A DNA stretch of 50,677 nucleotides, taken from contig CBFHWY010000008.1 of assembly GCA_965659675.1 (NCBI GenBank), forward strand, positions 1 to 50,677. Reading direction: 5' to 3'. The position numbers and the translations under genes are program-made. This document shows, in pieces, positions 7,961 to 16,909 of this stretch; positions within the stretch are counted from its first letter, which is position 1; each line of letters starts with the position of its first letter. This DNA is from CBFHWY01 sp965659675 (lineage in GTDB: Bacteria; Bacteroidota; Bacteroidia; Flavobacteriales_G; Salibacteraceae). The notes under the pieces are model-generated. The model was not told the DNA's origin, did not search any database, and saw only the letters and a program-made list of their open reading frames with translations.

Positions 7961-10331
7961 GCATTAGTCCATATGCCGCATCGAAGATATCTTCAATGCT
8001 CGGTTTAGAAAAGTAATCTCCATCTGAGCCATATGCCGGACGGTGTTCTTTTGAGCTTAAGGTCTTTGGCTCAGAATCTAGCAGATAATAGCCACCTTGC
8101 TCTTCGAGTACTTTTTGCATCATATAGGCAGAAGCTCCTCCTGGAACGTCTTCATCGATGAATACCACTCGATTTGTTTTTTCCAGCGAAGCTTTGATGC
8201 TGTGATGAACATCAAATGGAAGCAAGGTCTGAACATCAATTACTTCAGCGGAGATACCAAACTCTTCAAGTTCTTGGGCCGCCTGCACCGCCATTCTGAC
8301 CATTGAACCATAGGTAATTAGCGAAATATCGTCTCCCTCAAGCATAAGCTCAGGTACACCAAGTTCAACTCGGAACTCACCCAAATTGCCTGGTAAGTTT
8401 TCTTTAAGTCGATATCCGTTCAGCGATTCGATCACTAAGCCCGGTTCGTCAGATGCCAACAGGGTATTGTAAAAACCTGCAGCCTGAGTCATGTCTCGCG
8501 GTACACACACATGAATACCACGGCAGGCATTGATGATCATTCCCATTGGAGAACCTGAATGCCATATACCCTCCAAGCGATGTCCCCTTGTCCTGATGAT
8601 CAAAGGTGCTTTTTGCCCCCCTTTAGTTCTGTATTGAACCGTTGCAAGGTCATCACTCATGATCTGCAAAGCATAAAGCAGGTAGTCGAGATATTGAATC
8701 TCAGCAATTGGTCGTAAGCCTCGCATGGCCATGCCAATTCCCTGACCAATTATGGTAGCTTCTCGAATACCAGTGTCAAACACTCGATGTTCTCCGAATT
8801 TCTCCTGCAAGCCTTCAAGTCCTTGATTTACACCACCAATACGCCCAGAGTCCTCTCCGAAGATGATCACATTTGGGTGCTTTTCAAGTATGGCTGAAAA
8901 GTTATCTCTCAGAACTTCTCTTCCATCAACTCTTTTCTCTTCAGCATATTCTGCTGGAATGGGGCTAATGTTCAAAGCAGCCTGATCTGATTCAGAATAG
9001 AGATAAGAATCGTATCGATCCTCGTTTCCAGCTTTGCTGGCTGTGTACCAATTGATCAGATTTGTTCTTGAATTCAGATCTTCACTGCTAACATATCGCA
9101 AAGCTTTACGCACTGCGGCAACAATATCCTTGCGCATGGGATCCATGGCAGATTTTAGGTCTTGATGGATCTTGGCTATCTCATCATTCGCACTCTCTTC
9201 TGCCAATGCCTGAAGCAATTCGCCTGCTTCACTGATATCAGACTTTATTGAGCTGGTATAAGCCTTCCAGGCTTCCCTTTTAGCGTTTTTAACTTCGTCT
9301 TTTGCTTCTTTTTCGAGGCTTTCAAGTTCCTCTTCTTTAGCCAGACCTTTTTCCAGGATCCATTCCTTCATTTTTAAAATAGGATCAAATGAATTCTCCC
9401 ATTCCAAACGCTCCTTTGATTTGTAGCGCTCATGAGACCCCGATGTTGAGTGTCCCTGGGGTTGTGTAACCTCCTCAACATGTATGAGCACAGGAGTATG
9501 CTCCTTACGGGCAATATCCGCAGCTTTCTCATAGGTTAAAACAAGATTTGGATAATCCCAGCCTTTTACCTTGAAAATGCGATATCCATTACTGCCTTTC
9601 TCTTTTTCGAACCCCGACAGTACTGTTGAAATGCTCTCTTTGGTCGTTTGGTATTTCTTCTCTACAGAGATCCCATGTCCATCGTCCCAAACTGACATCA
9701 CTAAAGGCACTTCGAGTACTCCTGCGGCATTGATGGTCTCCCAAAAGATTCCCTCAGAAGTAGAGGCATCACCAATGGTTCCAAAGGCGATCTCATCACC
9801 ATTTCGGGAAAAGCCTGCCTGATTGTCCTTTAACTCCGGATTATTTCTGTAGAATTTTGAAGCATATGCCAGACCCAACAAACGAGGCATTTGCGAAGCG
9901 GTAGGGGACACATCGGCAGAACTGTTCTTCTGAGCAGTTAGGTCTTTCCAACTACCATCATCATTCAAATTTCTTGTTGCGTAGTGGCCGTTCATTTGAC
10001 GCCCAGCAGAACTTGGGTCGGCTTCTACATCGGTGTGAGCGTAAAGTTGAGCGAAAAACTCCTGCACGGTCAATAGCCCAGCGGCCATCATCATCGTTTG
10101 GTCTCTGTAGTATCCAGACCTGAAGTCGCCATTCTTCCATTGTTTGGCAAGAGCGATTTGAGCGATCTCCTTTCCATCGCCAAAAATTCCAAATTTCGCT
10201 TTTCCCGTGAGTACTTCCTTACGTCCCAAAAGGCTGGCTTCCCGACTGAGATTTGCCAACCTATAATCCTTGAGGATCTCCTGCTTCAATTCTTCTTTTG
10301 AGATCTCTAATTCTGCTTCTTCTTTTGCCAT
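7923..10331 (-). CDS. Thiamine-dependent 2-oxoacid dehydrogenase E1, alpha and beta fused
   Basis: The 802-residue protein joins both E1 subunits of a branched-chain 2-oxoacid (or pyruvate-like) dehydrogenase, which decarboxylates the acid and passes the acyl group to E2 lipoyl. The alpha half (about 1-350) has the ThDP/Mg site around FGTIGDASTSEGIFWE and a phosphorylation-loop-like HSTSGSHERYKS. A charged linker (about 350-460) leads to the beta half (about 470-802) with VIIFGEDSGRIGGVNQGL, DTGIREATIIGQGIGMAM and DEDVPGGASAYM. Fused E1 of this length is common in Bacteroidota. The E2 and E3 genes are not in the window. The substrate (2-oxoisovalerate) is inferred from family resemblance. Confidence 0.92.
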   Translation of the reverse strand: MAKEEAELEISKEELKQEILKDYRLANLSREASLLGRKEVLTGKAKFGIFGDGKEIAQIALAKQWKNGDFRSGYYRDQTMMMAAGLLTVQEFFAQLYAHTDVEADPSSAGRQMNGHYATRNLNDDGSWKDLTAQKNSSADVSPTASQMPRLLGLAYASKFYRNNPELKDNQAGFSRNGDEIAFGTIGDASTSEGIFWETINAAGVLEVPLVMSVWDDGHGISVEKKYQTTKESISTVLSGFEKEKGSNGYRIFKVKGWDYPNLVLTYEKAADIARKEHTPVLIHVEEVTQPQGHSTSGSHERYKSKERLEWENSFDPILKMKEWILEKGLAKEEELESLEKEAKDEVKNAKREAWKAYTSSIKSDISEAGELLQALAEESANDEIAKIHQDLKSAMDPMRKDIVAAVRKALRYVSSEDLNSRTNLINWYTASKAGNEDRYDSYLYSESDQAALNISPIPAEYAEEKRVDGREVLRDNFSAILEKHPNVIIFGEDSGRIGGVNQGLEGLQEKFGEHRVFDTGIREATIIGQGIGMAMRGLRPIAEIQYLDYLLYALQIMSDDLATVQYRTKGGQKAPLIIRTRGHRLEGIWHSGSPMGMIINACRGIHVCVPRDMTQAAGFYNTLLASDEPGLVIESLNGYRLKENLPGNLGEFRVELGVPELMLEGDDISLITYGSMVRMAVQAAQELEEFGISAEVIDVQTLLPFDVHHSIKASLEKTNRVVFIDEDVPGGASAYMMQKVLEEQGGYYLLDSEPKTLSSKEHRPAYGSDGDYFSKPSIEDIFDAAYGLMHEADPEEYPRIY

Positions 10332-10444
10332 GATCTGCGTCTTTAACCAGATTTTTGAGGTCTCGCGAAGTTACGAAAAAAGGGTCTTTGCTTGTGTAGG
10401 ATTAAATTACTGAAAGTCAATACAGTAGTGGAATTGACGTAAAA

Positions 10445-12004
10445 TTAACAAGAGCTGCAATTTAAGCCTTGCGGAGTCATGGACCAGGTTTTCAGCGGCA
10501 TACTTGAATCAAGCGTATTACTTGTATTCTTGATGTCCCAGATCACCTTTTCAGTTCCTTTATCCAGGTAAACGGACTTTCCTTCAGGAAGTAAGAGATC
10601 GATATGCAGCTCCTGTTCTCTCCACTTGTTGTCTTGATAGACCGTAAAGAAAGGGTCAAGTCTTAAGCTGTTGTCCATCAGTTGATAGCCGAAGTCGATG
10701 GCTTTTGCTCTCTCTTTGGCATCTTTCATCGATCGACCTTTGGAGCGACGGGTAACATTGATATAGATGCTGTCATTTGGTGATCTAAGGATATCAAAGC
10801 GCACGCCGCTGATCTGTGCTTTGTCTTGATCCACGAGAAAGAAATGGTCTTCTTCTTCATACCAATCCTCTTTCTTGTTCACTCCTACGATAATGGTATC
10901 CATGCTCAGAGGGGAGATGGCGATGTTGCTTTGGACTTGTGCGTCAGACCAATATTCTCTTTGAAGATTTGCGCCGCTACTGATCAAAAGTCCGATGCCA
11001 ACCACCCATGCACCAAGCATGGCAAGCAGAAAATATTTGAATTTATATCTTGTTCCTAAAAGCTTTAAGCCAAGCACAAGGATGAGGGCTATAGGCAATA
11101 AACTTACCAGTGCAATGCCAAAGGAGAGCATGTAGTACTGCGTATCATTCTCCAATAGGTAGAGAGCGAGTTGGTGAAAGCTGGTTTGGATATAGGTGTT
11201 CTCATCGCTAAAGGAAATGGATCCTTCTCCACCCAAAAGCATACCCACGATCAGCATGAATGAAATTGATGAGCCCAGTAGAAGGAGCAGTCCGAAGGCT
11301 CCTCCAGCAAATTTCAGGATGTAGCCCAGGATATTCCCCAAAAAGTTAAATATGCTTCCTATGAAATTTTGGGCTTCATTGCTGAATTGCTTGATGGAGT
11401 CAGGGGCTTTGGAATCATTTATCTTTTTTTTTACCTGATCAGCTTCTTCTTGCACCCTCCGCTTGATGTTGTCAACCGTTACAGCTTTCCCTTTCATCTG
11501 GAGTTTGTCTGAGGCCGTGCTTGCTTTTGGTATGATAGCCCATAGAATGAGGTAAATCAGAAGTCCGCTTCCCACAAAAATGAAGGTGAGTACAAAGATG
11601 ATTCGCAAAATGACCGGATCAAAGCCAAAATAGTGTCCAATACCAGAGCAAACCCCACCCATAATTCTGTTATCTGGATCTCTAAACAGACGTTTTGATG
11701 TGAAAACCACTTCGGGCTCTTCCTCGGGAGCCTCGTCTGGGTCTTGAAGGTAGTCCTCAGGCTGACCCATCACACTGATTACGTGATCAACATCATCTTC
11801 AGAAACCACACTGCGTACCTTTCCCATTCTCTCCTGGAACATTTCTGCAATGCGACTTTCGATATCCGACATGATGTCTTTCTTCCCATCTGCCTCGCTG
11901 AAATAGCTGCTGATGGTTTCGAGATATTTGTCTAGTTTCTTAAAGGCTTGTTCATCAATGTTGTAAACAATGCCGGCTAGATTGATAGATATGGTCTTGT
12001 TCAT
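10445..12004 (-). CDS. PspC domain-containing membrane protein
   Basis: Inner-membrane protein of 519 residues. The N-terminal ~90 residues are soluble and acidic (FSEADGKKDIMSDIESRIAEMF). A PspC domain follows at about 103-163 (KRLFRDPDNRIMGGVCSGIGHYFG, then a hydrophobic FVLTFIFVGSGLLIYLILWAIIP; shown in parts). Further membrane segments lie near residues 215-260, 275-310 and 320-345. The C-terminal ~160 residues look extracytoplasmic and beta-rich, ending in a Ser-Cys-Cys motif region. PspC is the stress toxin/sensor of the phage-shock response in enterobacteria; in Bacteroidota this longer form usually follows a PadR gene, as here, with 8 nt between them. Confidence 0.88.
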   Translation of the reverse strand: MNKTISINLAGIVYNIDEQAFKKLDKYLETISSYFSEADGKKDIMSDIESRIAEMFQERMGKVRSVVSEDDVDHVISVMGQPEDYLQDPDEAPEEEPEVVFTSKRLFRDPDNRIMGGVCSGIGHYFGFDPVILRIIFVLTFIFVGSGLLIYLILWAIIPKASTASDKLQMKGKAVTVDNIKRRVQEEADQVKKKINDSKAPDSIKQFSNEAQNFIGSIFNFLGNILGYILKFAGGAFGLLLLLGSSISFMLIVGMLLGGEGSISFSDENTYIQTSFHQLALYLLENDTQYYMLSFGIALVSLLPIALILVLGLKLLGTRYKFKYFLLAMLGAWVVGIGLLISSGANLQREYWSDAQVQSNIAISPLSMDTIIVGVNKKEDWYEEEDHFFLVDQDKAQISGVRFDILRSPNDSIYINVTRRSKGRSMKDAKERAKAIDFGYQLMDNSLRLDPFFTVYQDNKWREQELHIDLLLPEGKSVYLDKGTEKVIWDIKNTSNTLDSSMPLKTWSMTPQGLNCSSC

Positions 12005-12012
12005 CTGTTTGG

Positions 12013-12345
12013 TTATTTCTTGTTCTTATCAATTTTTTCTACTGCGGTTTTTAATTCGCTCCAGGTATTCTCAAGTTCTAGCTTGAACTTCTCTCCAAGC
12101 TTGGTGAGTTTGTAGTATTTTCTCGGAGGACCTGCGCTGGATTCTTCCCAGCGATAGGTCAGCAGCCCGGCATTCTTCAAACGGGTGAGAAGCGGGTAGA
12201 GGGTTCCTTCTACGATAATGAGCCTGACCTCTTTTAATTCTTCAATGATCTCAGAAGGGTAAGCCTCTTTTTTCTGTAAAGCAGATAGAATGCAGTACTC
12301 AAGGATACCCTTTCTCATCTGTGCTTTTGTGTTTTCAACTTTCAT
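12013..12345 (-). CDS. PadR family transcriptional regulator
   Basis: Small winged-helix repressor of 110 residues. The PadR core is evident: RKGILEYCILSALQKKEAYPSEI, the wing and recognition region (VEGTLYPLLTRLKNAGLL) and AGPPRKYYKLTKLGEK, followed by a dimerisation helix. The start is placed at ATG 12345 (MKVENTKAQM). A TTG 16 codons upstream at 12393 is rejected because that stretch contains a complete promoter. The gene sits directly before the PspC gene and very likely controls both. Two palindromes in its promoter region are candidate operators for autoregulation. Confidence 0.9.
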   Translation of the reverse strand: MKVENTKAQMRKGILEYCILSALQKKEAYPSEIIEELKEVRLIIVEGTLYPLLTRLKNAGLLTYRWEESSAGPPRKYYKLTKLGEKFKLELENTWSELKTAVEKIDKNKK

Positions 12346-12348
12346 TCG

Positions 12349-12393
12349 ATCAGAATCTGATACAAAGATATATAAAAATATAGTACTATGCAA
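12349..12393 (-). promoter_or_regulatory. padR-pspC promoter with two palindromes
   Basis: Reading the minus strand, TTG at 12393-12391 is followed after 20 nt by TATCTTTG at 12370-12363, a good Bacteroidota -33/-7 promoter. Two palindromes overlap it: ATAGTACTAT (12380-12389), inside the spacer, and ATCAGAATCTGAT (12349-12361), between the -7 box and the ATG. Either could be the PadR operator; the assignment is inference. Confidence 0.65.
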
Positions 12394-12429
12394 TGCAAGG
12401 TAATAAACTTAGCAAGGTAGTATATGAAT

Positions 12430-12780
12430 GGGAGTCCGGAGTTAGGGTTCAGGAGTTAGGATTCGGTGGGGCGTCAATCTAAAAAAAAGCGCATTTTTAA
12501 CTAAGCCCATGGTCCGAAAATCAGGGAGTGTTGCAGACCCGCAACCTTATAAGTCTCATTTCCAGTATTATTTACCATTCAACATTCAAAGGTTTTAGCT
12601 CAAATAATGAGTCTCTGGATACCTTCAATTGGATCTAATCTCGTCCTGTTGTTCGTTCTAATTTTTGATTCGCGATTTGTGAGTCGCTTAGACTTCTTTA
12701 TTTACGTACTCCCGTACCGCTATCGACTACCAATATCGTGAGACAGCACTCTGACTCCTGACTCCTGATTCCCAACTCCC
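12430..12780. repeat. Gene-free element bounded by inverted heptamer repeats
   Basis: The left arm (12430-12466) is built of 7-nt units such as GGGAGTC, CGGAGTT, AGGGTTC, AGGAGTT and AGGATTC. The right arm (12746-12780) read on the other strand has GGGAGTT, GGGAATC, AGGAGTC, AGGAGTC. The arms are imperfect inverted repeats in the same register. About 280 bp between them has no credible gene. The whole lies between the gap terminator and the padR promoter, in an otherwise compact genome. It resembles a non-autonomous mobile or dispersed repeat, but no target-site duplication could be assigned with certainty. Confidence 0.6.
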
Positions 12781-12819
12781 AAAAACAAAAAGCCCTTCAA
12801 CCAACAAAGGAAGAAGGGC
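12781..12819 (-). terminator. Rho-independent terminator of gap
   Basis: GCCCTTC (12792-12798) pairs with GAAGGGC (12813-12819) around a 14-nt loop. On the minus strand the stem is followed by TTTTTGTTTTT. It lies 24 nt after the end of the glyceraldehyde-3-phosphate dehydrogenase gene. Confidence 0.85.
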
Positions 12820-12842
12820 CTGAATGCTTATTTCCTGAGATC

Positions 12843-14309
12843 CTAGTAGTAGATCAAGCGTTGAACTTTAGCAATTTTCTTAGCTAAACGAATGACCTGT
12901 TTGGTGTATCCGAATTCATTGTCGTACCATACATACAAGACAACGTTCTTTCCATCCTTGCTTGCAATGGTTGCCGGTGAATCAAACACGGAGCAACAGG
13001 TGTTATCGATAATATCATTAGAAACCAACTCAGGTTCAACGGAGTAGTGGATCTGGTTGATGAGGTTTCCGTGTAGGGCCTCATTCTTTACCAGAGCATT
13101 CACACCTTCTACGCTGGTATCTTTCTTAACAGTCAAGCTCAATATCGCCAGTGAACCGTTTGGAGTTGGAACCCTTACAGCATTAGCGGTGAGCTTTCCA
13201 GCGAGTGATGGAATTGCTTTGGCAACAGCTTGTCCGGCACCGGTAGAGGTGATCACCATGTTGATGGCAGCAGAACGTCCTCTTCTGGGCTTCTTGTGCA
13301 TATTGTCCAATAGGTTCTGGTCATTGGTATATGCGTGAACCGTTTCAATATGTCCTTTTTCAACGCCTAAATTATCCTCAATGACCTTCAGTACTGTGCT
13401 TATCGCATTGGTAGTACAACTCGCTGCAGAGAAAATGGTCTCATTTTCAACGTCGATATCGTGGTTGTTCACTCCGTAAACGATATTGGGAATCTCTTTT
13501 CCAGGGGCAGTCAGAAGGACCTTCGAAATGCCTTTGGCTTTGAGGTGAATACTCAATGCTTCGCGATCTTTGTATACACCTGTATTGTCAATCACAAGTG
13601 CATTGTCAATGCCATAACTGGTATAATCAATCTGATCAGGTGATGGAGCAGCAATGATATTGATGCGCTGACCGTTGATGATGATGCATTTGTTGGGAAG
13701 GTCGAGCTCAACTGAACCGTCAAACTCTCCATGAACTGAATCCATTCTGAAAAGTGCGGCCCTTTTAATGAGTTGCTCATCACTGTCGTTTCTTACAACA
13801 ATAGCCTTTAATCTGAGTTGCTGACCTTTTCCAGCTTGTTTGATCAACTCTCTGGCTGCCAGTCTACCAATTCGCCCAAAACCAAAGAGAACAACATCTC
13901 TAGGTTCCAGGTCATGACCGCTTCCGTCGCTTTTGAAATCTTTCAGCTTTTCCTCAAGGAAAGTTTTTTTATCTGCATAATTAGCCCCTTCAGCTTTCCA
14001 CTCACTGGCAAGTCGACCAATGTCGATCTTAGCAGGAGCAAGGTCAATGTCTCTTAATGCCTTTGCAAGCTCAGCCGAATCATCAACACTGATTTCTTTT
14101 TCTACAACGTTCTTCGCGTAGTCATGAAGCTTTAAAATCTCTGAAGTACTTCGGTCAACCAAGTGGTTGCGGAAAAGGACAAGCTCTACGGATTTACCAT
14201 AGAGCAGTTCACCAACTGCTGAACTTAGTTTAACAGCGGATTTTTCATCTTCGATATGTGCTTGCCATTCTTTGTCCTGGGCAAGGACATCATCAGTAAG
14301 AACACTCAT
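12843..14309 (-). CDS. gap: Glyceraldehyde-3-phosphate dehydrogenase, long form
   Basis: NAD(P)-dependent oxidation of glyceraldehyde-3-phosphate to 1,3-bisphosphoglycerate. The Rossmann start is LFGFGRIGRLAAREL (about 141-155) and the catalytic Cys is residue 298 in SAASCTTNAIS. The C-terminal end has WYDNEFGYTKQV. At 488 residues it is about 150 longer than ordinary GAPDH because of an N-terminal helical extension (residues 1-135) preceding the cofactor domain; this long form is known in Bacteroidota. Whether it works in glycolysis or gluconeogenesis cannot be decided here. It starts 31 nt after rpoD on the same strand and could be read from the rpoD promoter. Confidence 0.95.
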   Translation of the reverse strand: MSVLTDDVLAQDKEWQAHIEDEKSAVKLSSAVGELLYGKSVELVLFRNHLVDRSTSEILKLHDYAKNVVEKEISVDDSAELAKALRDIDLAPAKIDIGRLASEWKAEGANYADKKTFLEEKLKDFKSDGSGHDLEPRDVVLFGFGRIGRLAARELIKQAGKGQQLRLKAIVVRNDSDEQLIKRAALFRMDSVHGEFDGSVELDLPNKCIIINGQRINIIAAPSPDQIDYTSYGIDNALVIDNTGVYKDREALSIHLKAKGISKVLLTAPGKEIPNIVYGVNNHDIDVENETIFSAASCTTNAISTVLKVIEDNLGVEKGHIETVHAYTNDQNLLDNMHKKPRRGRSAAINMVITSTGAGQAVAKAIPSLAGKLTANAVRVPTPNGSLAILSLTVKKDTSVEGVNALVKNEALHGNLINQIHYSVEPELVSNDIIDNTCCSVFDSPATIASKDGKNVVLYVWYDNEFGYTKQVIRLAKKIAKVQRLIYY

Positions 14310-14340
14310 TTGTTTTAATGTAGCTAGTTAATTGAATGGT

Positions 14341-15207
14341 TTATTGGCCTAAATATGCTTTCAAAAGTTTGCTTCTTGAATGTTGACGCAGTCTTCTGAT
14401 CGCTTTTTCTTTCAATTGTCTTACGCGTTCTCTGGTGAGGTCAAACTTGTCGCCGATCTCATCAAGTGTGTGCTCGTGCTTCGCTCCGATGCCGTAGTAT
14501 AGCATCAATACGTCCCTTTCTCTTTCTGAAAGTGACTTTAGTGAACGTTCGATCTCCAATCTAAGTGATTCTCTAACCAGATCATTGTCCGTATCAGGAA
14601 CATCGTTGTTTGGAAGCACATCGATCAATCCATGATCTTCTCCTTCTTTAAATGGGGCGTCCATGGAAACATGACGACCTCCCACCTTCATGGTCTCTTT
14701 TACTTTATTCTGAGAAAGCTCTAGCTTGTCGGCAATCTCATCCATCGAAGGAGCTCTTTCATACTCTTGCTCTAATTGAGAAAAGGTTTTGTTAATCTTA
14801 TTAAGTGACCCTACCTGGTTCAAGGGTAAACGCACAATTCTGCTTTGTTCAGCAAGTGCCTGAAGAATGCTCTGACGAATCCACCAAACGGCATAGGAGA
14901 TGAATTTGAAACCTCTTGTCTCGTCAAAACGCGAAGCCGCTTTGATCAAACCAAGATTACCCTCGTTGATCAGGTCAGGTAAACTCAATCCCTGATTTTG
15001 ATATTGTTTCGAAACCGAAACCACGAATCGAAGGTTGGCACGAACCATTTTCTCAAGGGCGCGTTGGTCGCCTTGCTTGATCCTTTTTGCCAACTCTACT
15101 TCCTCATCTGCAGTGATCATTCCCTCACGGGAGATGTCAGATAAGTACTTGTCTAGTGACTTACTTTCGCGATTCGTTATCGATTTGGTGATTTTTAATT
15201 GCCTCAT
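14341..15207 (-). CDS. rpoD: RNA polymerase primary sigma factor
   Basis: Housekeeping sigma factor of 288 residues. It contains region 1.2 (SLDKYLSDISREGMITADEE), region 2 with LRFVVSVSKQYQNQGLSLPDLINEGNLGL and FKFISYAVWWIRQSI (shown in parts), region 3 (APSMDEIADKLELS) and region 4.2 (TLDEIGDKFDLTRERVRQLKEKAIRRL, shown in part). Like other Bacteroidota sigma-A proteins it lacks region 1.1 and is therefore much shorter than E. coli RpoD. These factors recognise the TTG/TAnnTTTG promoters found throughout this window, including one before its own gene. Confidence 0.97.
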   Translation of the reverse strand: MRQLKITKSITNRESKSLDKYLSDISREGMITADEEVELAKRIKQGDQRALEKMVRANLRFVVSVSKQYQNQGLSLPDLINEGNLGLIKAASRFDETRGFKFISYAVWWIRQSILQALAEQSRIVRLPLNQVGSLNKINKTFSQLEQEYERAPSMDEIADKLELSQNKVKETMKVGGRHVSMDAPFKEGEDHGLIDVLPNNDVPDTDNDLVRESLRLEIERSLKSLSERERDVLMLYYGIGAKHEHTLDEIGDKFDLTRERVRQLKEKAIRRLRQHSRSKLLKAYLGQ

Positions 15208-15262
15208 ATTCAGTATTTTCTTTCTTTTTTCTGCTAGAAAGGCCCGCCTTGCAAACGGTGTG

Positions 15263-15293
15263 CAAAGGTAGGCCTTAATTTTCTGAAATACAA
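15263..15293 (-). promoter_or_regulatory. rpoD promoter
   Basis: On the minus strand TTG (15293-15291) and TACCTTTG (15270-15263) are spaced by 20 nt, a full match to the Bacteroidota consensus. The leader to the ATG at 15207 would be about 50 nt. This supports autoregulated transcription of the primary sigma factor. Confidence 0.75.
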
Positions 15294-15321
15294 CTTATTC
15301 AATCTTTATTTCCTGAGGGAT

Positions 15322-16788
15322 TTAGCCTAGGCCAAAACCGTAGTATGCTGCCTTTCCATCGGGGTACACTCCTTCAACGAGCACACCCCCCTTTTTGTTT
15401 TCCAGAGCATCATAAATATCTGATTCTTGATACACGGGCTGACTGTCGATTGTGGTTATGATGAAGCCCGCTCTCATACCTGATTCTCTCAATTTTCCAT
15501 TCCTCAGATTTGTGACCTTCACACCATAGCTTAGCTCCATCTCTTTTAGGCTCTTTTTGTCGAGCGTTTCGAACTCTGCGCCCAAGACCTGATTGATCAA
15601 CCTGGTCTCTTTTTTAACAAGACTGGTTTCGCCAAATCGATTCCTCAGTTCGACCATGAATTCCTTAAATTCACCTTTTCGCTTTACGCCAACCAGTACC
15701 TTGTCTCCTGGGCGATATTTGCTCAACTCTTCCTGTAGCTGAGGAATATCGCTTACCTCGCGGCTGGCAACTTTCACGATCACATCCCCTTCTCTAATAC
15801 CTGCCTCTTCAGCTGCTCCATTATCTGAGAGTCCGCTCACATAGATCCCGTTCAGGTCATCAATTCCTTCCTCATCCGCTAAGTCCTCATCGATCTCTCG
15901 AATATTCACTCCGATGAATCCTCTTTGGACCGTTCCGAATTCTTTGATATCGCTCACCACCTTCCGGGCAATGTTTGCTGGGATGGCAAAGGAGTACCCA
16001 GCATAGGAACCTGTATTTGATTTGATGGCCGTATTGATCCCCACCAGTTCGCCTCGGGTATTCACCAATGCACCACCCGAGTTACCAGGGTTGACGGCTG
16101 CGTCAGTTTGAATGAATGACTCTATTGGCGGTAGGCCACTGTTTGGATCGAACTTTAGGATATTGATATCTCTTCCTTTAGCACTTATGATTCCAGCGGT
16201 AACTGTGGAGTTCAGATTGAAAGGGTTTCCAACCGCTAACACCCATTCACCCACTCTGGTTTGGTCGGAATTGGCAAAATCCAGATAAGGAAGCTCCTCA
16301 TCTGACTTGATCTTTAAAAGTGCCAGGTCGCTTGCAGGGTCTCGACCTATCAACTCTGCACGGTAATTTTTCTTGTTATTCATACTTACCTCAATGATGT
16401 CGGCCTTATCAATGACATGATTGTTGGTGACAATGTAACCTTCATCTGAAATGATGACACCAGACCCGGAACCCATTTGTGGTCTTTGTGGTCGGTTTTG
16501 GTAACCCGGACCAAAAAAGAAGTACATCCACGGATCGATATTTTGATCTTGCTGTCCGGCCATCGTCGTCTTAACATGAACAACAGCATCCAGACTCTTT
16601 TCTGCCGCAACAGTAAAATTATCTGGGGCGGGCAGAGGGCCGTTCAAGTTTGCAAATTGCACGCTGGCTTGATTTACGGTATCCTTTACGATCGTTTCCT
16701 TTACCAGAATACCTGTTTCTGATACGATATAGAAGCTCATTGCGCTTCCGAGTATTGCTGCTAGTGTTAAACTCAAGAATTTTCTCAT
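15322..16788 (-). CDS. htrA: Do/HtrA family periplasmic serine protease
   Basis: ATP-independent protease/chaperone of the periplasm, 488 residues. An N-terminal signal anchor (LSLTLAAILGSAMSFYIV) precedes a trypsin-like domain with His124 (VTNNHV), Asp154 (DPASDLALLKI) and Ser237 (NPGNSGGAL). A methionine/glutamine-rich linker (about 75-105) corresponds to the LA loop. Two PDZ domains follow, about 275-375 (RGFIGVNIREI ... AGIREGDVIVKV) and 395-488. All catalytic residues are present. It is transcribed alone, divergently from dapF. Confidence 0.94.
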   Translation of the reverse strand: MRKFLSLTLAAILGSAMSFYIVSETGILVKETIVKDTVNQASVQFANLNGPLPAPDNFTVAAEKSLDAVVHVKTTMAGQQDQNIDPWMYFFFGPGYQNRPQRPQMGSGSGVIISDEGYIVTNNHVIDKADIIEVSMNNKKNYRAELIGRDPASDLALLKIKSDEELPYLDFANSDQTRVGEWVLAVGNPFNLNSTVTAGIISAKGRDINILKFDPNSGLPPIESFIQTDAAVNPGNSGGALVNTRGELVGINTAIKSNTGSYAGYSFAIPANIARKVVSDIKEFGTVQRGFIGVNIREIDEDLADEEGIDDLNGIYVSGLSDNGAAEEAGIREGDVIVKVASREVSDIPQLQEELSKYRPGDKVLVGVKRKGEFKEFMVELRNRFGETSLVKKETRLINQVLGAEFETLDKKSLKEMELSYGVKVTNLRNGKLRESGMRAGFIITTIDSQPVYQESDIYDALENKKGGVLVEGVYPDGKAAYYGFGLG

Positions 16789-16882
16789 GGCTTTTTTTCT
16801 TTTGTTACACTCAAATAACGTACCTGAGCTTGTCCATGTTTTAAATCCGCTGTTAATGGATGTTAAGCATCTTCAAATCGGA

Positions 16883-16890
16883 TAACTTTG
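16883..16890 (+). promoter_or_regulatory. -7 box of dapF
   Basis: TAACTTTG matches TAnnTTTG and ends 19 nt before the dapF ATG. No convincing TTG is present 19-21 nt upstream. Confidence 0.5.
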
Positions 16891-16909
16891 TAGACCAAAG
16901 ACCATTAAA

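Noticed and set aside
12468..12745. Possible small gene inside the heptamer-bounded element
   Set aside because: No frame of useful length with a credible start is open here and composition is non-coding.
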